64,000 nucleotides of DNA, taken from NCBI RefSeq assembly GCF_001592285.1, contig NZ_BCWQ01000007.1:62001-126000 (forward strand), read 5' to 3'. Position numbers and translations under genes: made by a program. Below the pieces are notes generated by a model. The model was not told the origin of the DNA, searched no databases, and worked only from the letters and a program-made list of their open reading frames with translations. The DNA is from Hydrogenophaga pseudoflava NBRC 102511. Lineage in GTDB: Bacteria > Pseudomonadota > Gammaproteobacteria > Burkholderiales > Burkholderiaceae_C. Positions 46,401-54,101 of this stretch are shown one piece after another. Within the stretch, counting starts at the first letter, position 1. Every line of letters begins with the position of its first letter.

Positions 46401-49400
46401 CCACCACCAGGGTGTAGGCGCGGCTGCCGGTCTGGCCGTTGGCGTCCGTCGCGGTCACGGTGATCGGGAAGCTGCCAGCCTCGGTCGGCGTGCCGCTCAG
46501 CGCGCCCCCCGTGCTCAGGGTCAGCCCGGCGGGCAGACTGCCGGCGCTCAGGGCAAAGCTGTAGGCGGCCACGCCGCCGCTGGCGGTGAGGGTCTGGCTG
46601 TAGGCGGTGCCGGCGGTGGCACCGGGCAGGGTCACCGGGCTCACCACGATGGCCGCTGCGGCGACGGTCAGCGTGTAGTTCTGCGCGATCGAGAACGGCG
46701 CGCCGGTGCCGGTGGAGCCGGTGTCGGTGGCGGTGATGGTGAAGCTGGTGCTGCCCGGCACCGTGGGCGTGCCCGAGACCGTGTTGCCCGAGAACGTCAC
46801 ACCCGTCGGCAGGGAGCCCGTCAGCGCGTAGCTGTAGGGACCGGTGCCGCCACTGGCCGTGAAGCTCTGGCTGTAGGCCGCGGCATAGGGGGTGTTGAAG
46901 GTGGCGGCGGCCGGGGCCAGCGCCAGACCGGGCGCCGCCACGGTCAGCACATACACCTCGCTCACCGTGTACGGTCCGTTGCCGGTGCTGCTGTCGGTGG
47001 CAGAGCCGGTGAGCGAGAAGCTGCCGGCCTGGGTCGGTGTGCCGGACACGGTCACGCTGTTGGCCGTGGTCCCGGTGATCGACAACCCGGCCGGCAGGTT
47101 GGTGACCTGGTAAGCGCCCCAGGGCTGCGCGCCCCCGAACAAGGTGATGGTCTGGGAATACGGCAGGCCGACGGTGGCCGCGAAGCTGCCGCTGGCGGTG
47201 GAGGTGATGACCGGGTCATTCACCGTGACGGTGACCGTGGCCGGCGCCGAGGTGCCGCCGCTGTTGGTCGCGGTGTAGGTGAAGCTGTCCGGCCCGCCGT
47301 AGCCGGTGGTCGGCTGGTAGGTGATGCTGGTGCCGCTGGCGATGGCCGTGCCGTGGCTTGGCGCGCTGGCGACAGCCACCGAAGTCGCCGCACCACCAGT
47401 GATGTTCAGCGTGACCGGCGTGGCCGCCGCGTTGTACGCCACGGTGAGCGACACCGCGTTGGCCACCGGCGGGATGTCGATCACGGTGATCGCATACGCC
47501 CGGGTCGCGGTGTACGGGCCAGTGCCCGTGCTGCTGTCGGTCGCGGTGATGCTGAAGTTGAACGTGCCCGGCGCACTGGGGGTGCCGGTGATGGCGCCGC
47601 TCGCGGCGTTGAGGGTCAGGCCGCCCGGCAGTGCACCGGCGGTGACCGCGTAGCTGTAGGGCGCCGTGCCGCCCGAGGCCGCCGTGATGCTGTCGGCGTA
47701 GGCCGTGCCCACCGTGCCACCGGCCAGGCTGGCCGCCGGCAGGACGATGGTGGGCGCTGTCACGGTGAGCGTGTAGGCCTGGCTGCCGGCGAACGGGCCC
47801 GGGAATGGGCTGCTGTCGGTGGCGGTGGCGGTGAAGTTGAAGCTGCCACCCGCCGTCGGCGTGCCGCTGAGCACACCGCCCGCGGACAGGCTCAGGCCCG
47901 CGGGCAAAGCGCCGGCCGTCACTGCAAAGCTATAGGGCGCGACACCCCCGCTGGCGCTGAGGGTCTGGCTGTAGGCCGCAGTGACGGCGCCACCGGGCAG
48001 CGTGCCCGGGCTCACCGTCACGGGCACATCGTCGTTGGTGATGGTGCCGACGCCCTGGTTGTCGGCGATGGTGGCGTTGGACGCGCCGCTGAGGTTGACG
48101 AAGAAGGTTTCGTTGGCCTCGGGCACGGTCTCGCCCACCACCGGCACCGTGATGGTCCGCGTGGTCTGGCCCGGCGTGAAGGTCAGCGTGCCGCTGGTGC
48201 TGGTGTAGTCGGCGGGCTGGGTGGCGGTTCCGTCGGCGGTGGTGTAGTTCACGCTCACGGTCTGGCCGCTGGCGGCGCTGAGGGTCACCGTGAACACCGC
48301 ATTGGTCGTGCCGCTGTTGCCTTCTACCACCGTCACGTCGTCGATCGACAGACTCGGCAGCGGGTCGTCGTTGACCACGGTGCCCACACCCTGCCCGTCC
48401 ACGACGACCGCATTGACCACGTTGGTGACGTTGACGAAGAAGGTCTCGCTCGCTTCGTTCAGGGCATCCCCGTTGACCAGTACGGTGAAGGTGTAGCTGC
48501 TGCTGCCAGCCGGGATGGTCTGGCCGGTCAGGCTGTTGGCGACGTAGTCGACACCGGCTGTGGCGGTGCCGTTGGCGGTGGCGATGTCGAAGGTGACGCC
48601 GCCCGGGCCCGCCGGCGCGCCCAGGCTGACCGTGAAGGTGAAGCTGGTGGTGCCTGCATTGCCTTCATTGACGGTGACGTCGTTGATGGTCAGCGTCGGC
48701 AGGTCGTCGTTGAGGACCGTGCCGGTGGCGCTGGTCGGCACGCCCACCGTGTAGCCGGAGCCGGCCGCGAGGGTCAGGGTGACAGTCTCGTCGGCCTCGA
48801 TGGTGGCGTCGGCGGTCGGGTTGACCGTGATCGTGCCCGTGGTGTTGCCAGCGGGAATGACCAATGGCGATGCGATGGTCGCGTAGTCGGTGCCGTTGGC
48901 AGCGGTGCCGCCGATCGTGTAGTCGACGCTGATCGGGGAGAACGCTGCCTGGTTCAGGGTGACGGTGTAGACCAGGTTGGGTGCGCCATCTTCGGCCACG
49001 CTGGCCGGCGACACCGAGATGGTGGCGGACGGCATATCGTCGTTGAGGATGGTGCCGGTGGCGCTGGCCGGTGCGCCGACCGTGTAGCCGGAACCCGCTG
49101 CCACTGTCAGCGTGACCGTCTCATCCGGTTCGACGGTGCCGTCCACCGCGGGGTTGATGGTGATCGTCGCGGTGGTCGCCCCGCTCGGGATCGTCACCGT
49201 GGCCACACCACCGGTGTAATCGACGCCCGAGGTCGCAGTGCCGCTGGTGGTGATGTTCACCACGGTCGGCGAGGACAGGTTCAGGCTGCGCGTGACGGTG
49301 TAGGTCAGGTTGGTCGCCCCGTCCTCGCTCACGCTGGCTGGCGACACCGTCATGGTGACGCTGGGCGGCGGGCTGACGGTGAGGGTGAAGGTCTCGAGTT

Positions 49401-50313
49401 CGAAATAGGGCGCGCCACTGGGCGTGCTGGCGTCGGTGACGCGCAGCGTGACCGGGTAGCTGCCGGTGGCGGCAGCGGTGGTGCCGCTGATCACGCCAGC
49501 GCTGGAGATGGTGATGCCGGCCGGGAAGCTGCCGGTTTCAAGCTGGTAGGTGTGCGGCGCGACGCCCCCGCTGGCGGTCAGCGTCTGGGAAAACGCCACG
49601 CCCTGGATGGCGGTGGCCGAGGTCGGCGAGATGGACAGCGAGGGGTTCTGCACCGTGCCGGTGTAGCCCCGGTCCACGAAGTCGGCGGTGCTGTCGGTCG
49701 AACGCACGCTGAAGCTGTAGGCACCGCGCTGGGTCGGCGTGCCGCTGATCACGCCTCCGCTGGTCAGGCTGAGACCGACCGGCAGGGCGCCGGTCTGCAA
49801 GGTGTAGGTGTAGGGGCCCACGCCGCCAGACGAGGTGAGGGTCTGCGAAAACGGCGTGCCGGCGGTCATGGTCGGCAACGCGGAGGGCGACACGGTGATC
49901 GCGGAGACCGGCGCCGAGATGGTGATGTTCACCCGCACGGTGTCGCCGAAGTCGTCCTCCAGCCAGATCGTGTCGCTGCCCCCGCCCGCGGGCGTGCTGC
50001 CGTTGTGTGCGTAGGTGAGCGACTGCGGCCCGCCGGTGCCCGGACCCAGTGTGACCGTGCCATGCTGTGCGAACGGGGCGAAGGGCCCGCTCACGCCGCC
50101 GAAACCACTTTGGCAGGCAGTGACATCGACGACCACGGAGCCACCCCAGCTCACCGTCGCAGTCAACGGTGACGGACAGAAGGAGGACGTCTGCGCCGAG
50201 GCCAGCGAGGGCCACAGGAGAACAGCGCCGAACAGCAGCACCAGACGCAACAGCCACGCGCTCACGCGGCGCGCGCACGCAGCCGCACCCCCACTCAAAA
50301 ATCCTGCAGGCAT
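43498..50313 (-). CDS. Giant secreted repeat protein (putative Ig, Calx-beta and DUF11-like modules)
   Basis: A 2271-residue surface or secreted protein. Signal peptide 1-40 (WPSLASA-Q). Two putative-Ig (He_PIG-like) units at about 130-315; four Calx-beta units at about 318-762, each ending in NDD, as in ILNDD and VVNDD; a second array of about nine Ig-like units at 765-1660, recognised by AYSQTLTASGGVAPYSFAL and SGTPT; DUF11-like units with paired Cys at 1670-2015; then KVFIDQDGDGWQD and a C-terminal carboxypeptidase-regulatory-like module. No sorting motif or autotransporter domain is present. GAGGGAGGG precedes the start. It is probably adhesive and Ca2+-binding, exported with help from the downstream barrel (inference). 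Confidence 0.85.
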   Translation of the reverse strand: MPAGFLSGGAAACARRVSAWLLRLVLLFGAVLLWPSLASAQTSSFCPSPLTATVSWGGSVVVDVTACQSGFGGVSGPFAPFAQHGTVTLGPGTGGPQSLTYAHNGSTPAGGGSDTIWLEDDFGDTVRVNITISAPVSAITVSPSALPTMTAGTPFSQTLTSSGGVGPYTYTLQTGALPVGLSLTSGGVISGTPTQRGAYSFSVRSTDSTADFVDRGYTGTVQNPSLSISPTSATAIQGVAFSQTLTASGGVAPHTYQLETGSFPAGITISSAGVISGTTAAATGSYPVTLRVTDASTPSGAPYFELETFTLTVSPPPSVTMTVSPASVSEDGATNLTYTVTRSLNLSSPTVVNITTSGTATSGVDYTGGVATVTIPSGATTATITINPAVDGTVEPDETVTLTVAAGSGYTVGAPASATGTILNDDMPSATISVSPASVAEDGAPNLVYTVTLNQAAFSPISVDYTIGGTAANGTDYATIASPLVIPAGNTTGTITVNPTADATIEADETVTLTLAAGSGYTVGVPTSATGTVLNDDLPTLTINDVTVNEGNAGTTSFTFTVSLGAPAGPGGVTFDIATANGTATAGVDYVANSLTGQTIPAGSSSYTFTVLVNGDALNEASETFFVNVTNVVNAVVVDGQGVGTVVNDDPLPSLSIDDVTVVEGNSGTTNAVFTVTLSAASGQTVSVNYTTADGTATQPADYTSTSGTLTFTPGQTTRTITVPVVGETVPEANETFFVNLSGASNATIADNQGVGTITNDDVPVTVSPGTLPGGAVTAAYSQTLSASGGVAPYSFAVTAGALPAGLSLSAGGVLSGTPTAGGSFNFTATATDSSPFPGPFAGSQAYTLTVTAPTIVLPAASLAGGTVGTAYADSITAASGGTAPYSYAVTAGALPGGLTLNAASGAITGTPSAPGTFNFSITATDSSTGTGPYTATRAYAITVIDIPPVANAVSLTVAYNAAATPVTLNITGGAATSVAVASAPSHGTAIASGTSITYQPTTGYGGPDSFTYTATNSGGTSAPATVTVTVNDPVITSTASGSFAATVGLPYSQTITLFGGAQPWGAYQVTNLPAGLSITGTTANSVTVSGTPTQAGSFSLTGSATDSSTGNGPYTVSEVYVLTVAAPGLALAPAAATFNTPYAAAYSQSFTASGGTGPYSYALTGSLPTGVTFSGNTVSGTPTVPGSTSFTITATDTGSTGTGAPFSIAQNYTLTVAAAAIVVSPVTLPGATAGTAYSQTLTASGGVAAYSFALSAGSLPAGLTLSTGGALSGTPTEAGSFPITVTATDANGQTGSRAYTLVVGAPTLTMTPAPGTLSAPYGVPFSQTFAVSGSPGPYNRVMIGSLPTGLTISGYTISGTPTQLGSFNISIMMVDSGLTGTGAPFSITQNYTIEVAAPTVVVSPATLPNPAIGVAYSQTLTASGGIAPYSFALTAGSLPTGLTLGSGGALTGTPTEVGSFNFTVATTDNFSQVGSRAYTMVIGAPTLLMTPAAGTLTAPYGSAYTQTFSTSGSPGPHTYALTGALPAGLSFAGGTLSGTPTAPGNYPVTITATDSVLTGAGAPFSVAQNYSIEVATPTIVMAPATLPEPVAGEAYSQAITASGGVAPYSFAVTSGALPSGLTLSTTGLLSGTTTQVGAFSFTITATDANGQISTRSFAMAVTSTPRQTLDKQVLSNADEDGNGQVSLNDTLTYRVTVTNSGFVPLTDVVISDAQINPGNAVCASVLPGQTCVLQGTYRVTAADARARRVVNVATATSNVCAAGSQDAQCRVTLTTQVVNAVIRAKDDEFGEVMCPKSDVVVGNAYKNDTLDGRPVRAADILGTVTSPAKPAKPGKPVPELNTATGEVKVPAGTPGGTYVIGYRICQRSVSNNCDSARIVVKVKQCQVLVRVIKTAQTRQARVGDFVSYTLQIDNLTENDGEVDGLQIVDTPPPGFSLVPGSVRFQDVDARGTASGTGPITLGQIDLAGNGRAHISYVVRVGANARRGEATNTAEPFHEGAKVGSTAKAVVVVSADPDTDETSIIGKVFIDQDGDGWQDSADAQGVRIQGGIDPAVYVAGSTTVDRGQGAQPEPDASAPLLHGIRLGTLRGRESGDAAVPSHSVVISQWVTAPVFTSDTVVTSEDGARLVVAPGGDVRYEHAGDVAAGLNNQDLRVQRTVTPQEGRYRVDYIVTNHGVSEVGIPGVRLASPEGLVVQTDSYGRFHLVGIDAAARAHGRNFVLKVDPVSLPQGARVTSANPLVRRLTGGLAVRFDFGVGFGAPAPATAPATR
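45328..46930 (-). repeat. Alternating A/B Ig-like repeat array inside the giant gene
   Basis: Six Ig-like units alternate between two types. The A type has SGSPGP or SGGTGP in its first half and ends GAPFSxxQNY. The B type has SGGxAxYSFA and ends GQxxSRxxxM or GSRAYT. The A units start near 46930, 46395 and 45860, so the composite unit is about 175 residues (about 525 bases) and occurs three times. This points to duplication of a two-domain block. Confidence 0.75.
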
Positions 50314-50638
50314 GTCGCCCTCCCTCACGGCCGTTTCGGCTTGCGTCGCTTGAATGAACGGTTCGCTGGAGGCAAACCATTTCGGTCGGGCAGTATAGAT
50401 ACATCTCGCAACAAATGGCGTTGCCGCCAAGCGACAGCGACATCGCCCTCTCTTTCACGGCACTGGTCGCGGGCACCAGATCACCCGGGGGACGACTGTC
50501 GCCCCAGACCCGTCGGACAGTGGCGATGTTCCCTGCTAGTGCTGACAGGGGAACGCTCGACCCGGACCGCCCAAGCTGCAAAGAATGCGGCGCGGCGGCG
50601 CTGAGCCACCGCCCACCACTAACCCAAAGGGAGCCCAC
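50314..50638. other. Divergent intergenic region between the giant repeat gene and the collar genes
   Basis: A 325-base gap that must hold promoters for both directions. A TATACT-like -10 element lies on the minus strand at 50392-50397 (AGTATA on the plus strand), within the only AT-rich patch. No convincing -35 element, operator or terminator was found. Open frames here are continuations of antisense frames and were not called. Confidence 0.4.
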
Positions 50639-51178
50639 GTGAGCGACTTCTTCATTGGCCAGGTCATGATGACCGGCTTCAACTTCGCGCCGAAGTTCTG
50701 GGCGCAATGCAACGGCCAGCTGCTGCCGATCAACCAGAACCAGGCGCTGTTCGCCTTGCTGGGAACACAGTTCGGGGGCAACGGCACCACCAACTTCGCA
50801 CTGCCCGACCTGCGCGGACGAACACCCCTCGGGTATGCCACCTCAGCGGACCCCAGCTGGCAGCCCCCGCCGGTGCAGATGGGCCAGTCGGACGGCGCCG
50901 AGAACGTGACCCTGCTGTCGACCAACCTGCCAGCGCACGTGCACAGCGTGAACGCATCAACCACAGCGGGAGACAACCGCATACCCCGCGACAGGGTGTA
51001 CGCGACCAACACCACGGCAGACCAGTCGCTCTATGCCGCGTCCAGCGGCCCGCTGGTCCCTCTGAATCAGCAGACAGTCGCCCCCGCTGGCGGCAACCAG
51101 CCGCACCCCAACCTCCAGCCCTACACCGCGATCAACTTCTGCATCGCGCTCAGCGGCATCTTCCCTTCACGCGACTAA
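50639..51178 (+). CDS. Tail-collar (Mdp-like) protein 1
   Basis: A 179-residue protein with a phage tail collar domain at the N-terminus (FIGQVMMTGFNFAPKFWAQC, LLPINQNQALFALLGTQFGG, FALPDLRGRTPLG). The middle has the motif LPAHVHSV with an HxH pair that binds metal in phage fibre tips. The C-terminus INFCIALSGIFPS is shared by all three copies. Two conserved Cys could form a disulfide. The start is GTG at 50639 with AAGGGAG ahead; an upstream ATG adds a Pro-rich leader. It is first of three tandem paralogues. Related proteins are called microcystin-dependent proteins; the function is unclear. Confidence 0.85.
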   Translation: MSDFFIGQVMMTGFNFAPKFWAQCNGQLLPINQNQALFALLGTQFGGNGTTNFALPDLRGRTPLGYATSADPSWQPPPVQMGQSDGAENVTLLSTNLPAHVHSVNASTTAGDNRIPRDRVYATNTTADQSLYAASSGPLVPLNQQTVAPAGGNQPHPNLQPYTAINFCIALSGIFPSRD

Positions 51179-51224
51179 CGGCCCGTACCCAGGCCCCCCG
51201 ACTGACCATTCGGAGCACCGTCTC

Positions 51225-51755
51225 ATGTCCACACCCTATATCGGCGAAATTCGCATGTTCGGCTTCGGCCGCACCCCCATCGGCTGGCAGGCCTGCGACG
51301 GCAGCCTGCTGCCCATCTCCCAATACGATGCGCTGTTCGCGCTCATCGGCACCACCTACGGCGGCGACGGACAGAACACGTTCGCCGTCCCCGACCTGCA
51401 GGGCCGGCTCCCCATCCATCAGGGCCAGGGCCAGGGGCTGAGCAACTACGTCATTGGTCAGCGTGCCGGCACCGAAAGCGTGACCGTGCTTCCGACCCAG
51501 ATGCCGGCGCACTCGCACGTCATGGTGGCCACCACGGGCGCATCCACCGCCATCACGCCCGGCCCGACGTTGTTGCCGGGCACCGTCAGCAGCGACACGT
51601 TCTACGTGAACACCATCAACGGCAACAACGCAGCGGCGATGTCGAACCAGATGCTGACGGTGAGCGGCGGTTCGCAGCCGCATGAGAACTGCATGCCGAC
51701 ACTGACCGTGCAGTACTGCATTGCCACCGAAGGCATCTTCCCGCAACCGGCCTGA
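51225..51755 (+). CDS. Tail-collar (Mdp-like) protein 2
   Basis: A 176-residue paralogue of its two neighbours. The collar domain is YIGEIRMFGFGRTPIGWQAC, LLPISQYDALFALIGTTYGG and FAVPDLQGRLPIHQG. The HxH motif is MPAHSHVM, and the C-terminus is VQYCIATEGIFPQPA. It is more like copy 3 than copy 1 in the GTTYGGDG and GQGQGL segments. It lies 46 bases after copy 1 and 31 bases before copy 3. No signal peptide is present, as is usual in this family. Confidence 0.88.
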   Translation: MSTPYIGEIRMFGFGRTPIGWQACDGSLLPISQYDALFALIGTTYGGDGQNTFAVPDLQGRLPIHQGQGQGLSNYVIGQRAGTESVTVLPTQMPAHSHVMVATTGASTAITPGPTLLPGTVSSDTFYVNTINGNNAAAMSNQMLTVSGGSQPHENCMPTLTVQYCIATEGIFPQPA

Positions 51756-51786
51756 ACGCAGAACAACCCCACAAAGGAACCAGATC

Positions 51787-52329
51787 ATGAGCGAACCCTA
51801 TGTCGGCGAAATCCAGATGTTCGGCTTCAACTTCAATCCACGCGGCTGGGCGTTCTGCAACGGCGCCACACTGCCGATCCAGCAGAACACGGCGCTGTTC
51901 GCCCTGCTGGGCACCACCTACGGTGGCGATGGCAAGACCACATTCCAGCTGCCCAACTTCGCCGGTCGTGCCGGCTGTGAACAGGGCCAGGGACCGGGCC
52001 TCACGCCGCGCTCGCTGGGTGAGACCTTCGGCACCGACTCCGTCGCGCTGACCAGCAACCAGATCCCGGCGCACAACCATGGTGTCAACGCGTTCTCGCA
52101 GACTGCTTCAGGCAGTGGCTCGAATTCACCGGTCAGCAACGGCGGGCTTTCATTCCTGGCCACGTCCACGGCATCGAAGAACTTCGTCGCCGCGCCCCTC
52201 AACACCAGCCTGGCTCCGAACATGGTCCAGCCCAGCCAGGGTGGCGGACTCCCCCACCAGAACCAGCAGCCGTATCTCGGCGTGAACTTCTGCATTGCGC
52301 TGCAGGGAGTCTTCCCCGCTTTCCCCTGA
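51787..52329 (+). CDS. Tail-collar (Mdp-like) protein 3
   Basis: A 180-residue third paralogue: YVGEIQMFGFNFNPRGWAFC, ATLPIQQNTALFALLGTTYGG and FQLPNFAGRAGCEQGQGPGL, then IPAHNHGV with the HxH pair, and VNFCIALQGVFPAFP at the end. The start at 51787 has AAAGGA upstream and avoids an N-terminal extension that overlaps copy 2. The GNAT gene begins two bases after its stop, so all four genes form one transcription unit. Confidence 0.88.
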   Translation: MSEPYVGEIQMFGFNFNPRGWAFCNGATLPIQQNTALFALLGTTYGGDGKTTFQLPNFAGRAGCEQGQGPGLTPRSLGETFGTDSVALTSNQIPAHNHGVNAFSQTASGSGSNSPVSNGGLSFLATSTASKNFVAAPLNTSLAPNMVQPSQGGGLPHQNQQPYLGVNFCIALQGVFPAFP

Positions 52330-52330
52330 C

Positions 52331-52909
52331 GTGGCATCACCTCTCCTGCCAGGCCTGGTGCCATTTCCGCCCGGCCGCGCAGAGCATCCTCCCCGACCCG
52401 CACTTTTCACGGAGTGCGGGTTTTTCCTGCGCCCGCTGCGCGATGCCGATCTGCCCTGGCTGTGCGACCTCTATGCCAGCACGCGTGCCGAAGAGATGGC
52501 GCTCGTGCCGTGGCCGGAGCTGGTCAAACGCCAGTTCATGGAGCAACAGTTTGCGCTGCAGCACCGGCACTATGTGACCCACTACCCCGAGGCCGACTTC
52601 TGGGCCATCGAGCATCGGCACCACGGTGTGTCGGGCAACTGCTATCTGCTGCGCACGCCGCCCGAGCACCTGATCGTCCACATCAGCCTGTTCCCACGCG
52701 CACGCAACGGTGGGCTGGGCTCGGCGCTGATCCGGCAGTGCCAGGCCCAGGCGATGGCCCAAGGTTGCGGCGTGCGCCTCCACGTGTTGCAGTCCAACAC
52801 CGGCGCACGCAGGCTCTATGAACGACTGGGGTTTGTGGCCGGCGGTGACGAGGGGGCCCACCTGTCCATGCGCTGGACACCCCGGCCGGACACAGGCCCG
52901 GTCAGTTGA
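52331..52909 (+). CDS. GNAT-family N-acetyltransferase
   Basis: About 192 residues. GNAT fold: FFLRPLRDADLPWLCDLYASTRAEEM at the N-terminus, an acetyl-CoA loop of the R/Q-x-x-G-x-G/A type (RARNGGLGSALIRQC), and the late LHVLQSNTGARRLYERLGF. The start is not certain: GTG at 52331 follows directly after collar copy 3, and other in-frame starts exist. GNAT genes next to tail-collar genes are a recurring theme, which suggests modification of the collar proteins or of a linked surface molecule (inference). The 3' end overlaps the convergent DUF6916 gene by eight bases. Confidence 0.82.
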   Translation: MASPLLPGLVPFPPGRAEHPPRPALFTECGFFLRPLRDADLPWLCDLYASTRAEEMALVPWPELVKRQFMEQQFALQHRHYVTHYPEADFWAIEHRHHGVSGNCYLLRTPPEHLIVHISLFPRARNGGLGSALIRQCQAQAMAQGCGVRLHVLQSNTGARRLYERLGFVAGGDEGAHLSMRWTPRPDTGPVS

Positions 52910-53192
52910 ACACCGCCTGGTACAGGAAGCCGGCTTTCTCGTAGGCGATGGGCACCAGGAAAATCCCGACCTCGCCCACCTGCGGGTGGTGCATCGGGTA
53001 GGTTTTTTGCGGGAACACCACGGCCGCGGTGTTGCGGAACAGCAGGGAAAACGGCTTGCGCATCGGATGGGGCGCCGCCGCGCCGATGGGCCGCGCCTCG
53101 ACCAGCACGAACTCCAGGTTCACGTCGTCCAGCCGGGTGGTGAAGGACTGGTTCACACAGCCCGAAAAGTGTTCCAGCGTCAGCAGTTCCAT
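52902..53192 (-). CDS. DUF6916-like small protein
   Basis: A 96-residue protein starting MELLTLEHFSGCVNQSF, with a basic middle (HPMRKPFSLLFRN) and the conserved PQKTYPMHHPQVGEVGIFLVPI. This resembles the DUF6916 family, which is found beside tail-collar genes. It contains no signal peptide and is probably cytoplasmic. It may be a structural or chaperone partner of the collar proteins (inference). A GGGAGG lies upstream of the start at 53192. Confidence 0.7.
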   Translation of the reverse strand: MELLTLEHFSGCVNQSFTTRLDDVNLEFVLVEARPIGAAAPHPMRKPFSLLFRNTAAVVFPQKTYPMHHPQVGEVGIFLVPIAYEKAGFLYQAVFN

Positions 53193-53298
53193 GCGATGAG
53201 CCTCCCTCCCCTGTGTCGGGGCAATGGACGATTATCGTCACGGCACGGCACACCCTGTGCTGCTCGCTACACTGCCAGCCTGCCCCTGCACACCCGAC

Positions 53299-54090
53299 AT
53301 GACCGCCCACACCTCCTCTGACAACAGGCCGTCGCGCACCGCGCTGGTCACCGGTGCCGGCAAGCGCCTGGGCCGAGAGATCGCGCTCACGCTGGCCCGC
53401 GCCGGCTGGAACGTCGCGGTGCACTTCCGGCAGTCGGCCGCCGAAGCCGGGCAGACCGCGCGCGACTGCGACGCGCTGACCGGACGCCCGGGCAGCGCCG
53501 CCACCTTCGGCGCCGACCTCGCCGACGAGGCCGCGGTGCGCGCCCTGCTGCCGGCCGTGGTGGCGCACTTCGGCGCGGTCGACGCGGTCGTCAACAGCGC
53601 CTCGCTGTTCGAACACGACGACGCGACCAGCTTCGGTTTTGCCACCATGGAAACCCACCTGCGCAGCAACACCGGCGCGCCCATCCTGCTGGCCCAGGCG
53701 CTGCACGCGCACCTGGCCACGCGCGATGCGGAGGGCGCGGTGGTCAACCTGCTGGACCAGAAGCTCTGGAACCTCAACCCCGACTTCCTGAGCTACACCC
53801 TCTCCAAGGCGGCGCTCGAAGCGGCCACCGGCATGCTGGCGCTGGCGCTGGCGCCGCGCGTGCGCGTGGTGGGCGTGGCGCCGGGCCTGACGCTCACCAG
53901 CCACCTGCTGAGCGATGAGAAATTCCAGACCCTGCACCGCCAGTCGCCGCTGGGCCGCTCGTCCACCCCGGAGGACGTGGCCGCCACCGTGGCCTTTGCG
54001 CTGGGCAACCGCTCGGTCACCGGCACCACGCTGCTGGTCGACGGCGGCCAGCACCTGATGCGCTTCGAGCGCGACTTTTCGATGATGTGA
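53299..54090 (+). CDS. SDR oxidoreductase, pteridine-reductase-like (FolM type)
   Basis: A 263-residue short-chain dehydrogenase. The NAD(P)-binding motif is TGAGKRLGREIALTLARAG at the N-terminus, NSAS is the structural motif near residue 98, and the catalytic YTLSK (Tyr and Lys) is near residue 170. The segment LLDQKLWNLNPDFLSY is characteristic of pteridine reductases and FolM, which reduce dihydrobiopterin or dihydromonapterin. The folB gene follows 11 bases later, which supports a pterin role. The start at 53299 begins 16 residues ahead of the conserved region. Confidence 0.88.
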   Translation: MTAHTSSDNRPSRTALVTGAGKRLGREIALTLARAGWNVAVHFRQSAAEAGQTARDCDALTGRPGSAATFGADLADEAAVRALLPAVVAHFGAVDAVVNSASLFEHDDATSFGFATMETHLRSNTGAPILLAQALHAHLATRDAEGAVVNLLDQKLWNLNPDFLSYTLSKAALEAATGMLALALAPRVRVVGVAPGLTLTSHLLSDEKFQTLHRQSPLGRSSTPEDVAATVAFALGNRSVTGTTLLVDGGQHLMRFERDFSMM

Positions 54091-54101
54091 GGCGGATGCC
54101 C

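Noticed and set aside
45328..49860. CRISPR or satellite array, because of regular repeats
   Set aside because: The repeats are in frame, vary by codon, and translate into Ig-like and Calx-beta domains. Units are about 260-330 bases, not 28-37 with spacers.
44068..50172. A plus-strand open frame of about 2034 codons opposite the giant repeat gene
   Set aside because: It is a GC-rich antisense shadow: the composition is rich in Arg, Gly, Ala and His with no domain, while the minus strand has clear signal peptide, repeat domains and ribosome-binding site.
50639..52329. Prophage remnant, because of the collar-domain genes
   Set aside because: No integrase, capsid, portal, terminase, lysis or baseplate gene is nearby, no att repeats were found, and composition matches the neighbours. 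Mdp-like collar genes are often chromosomal.
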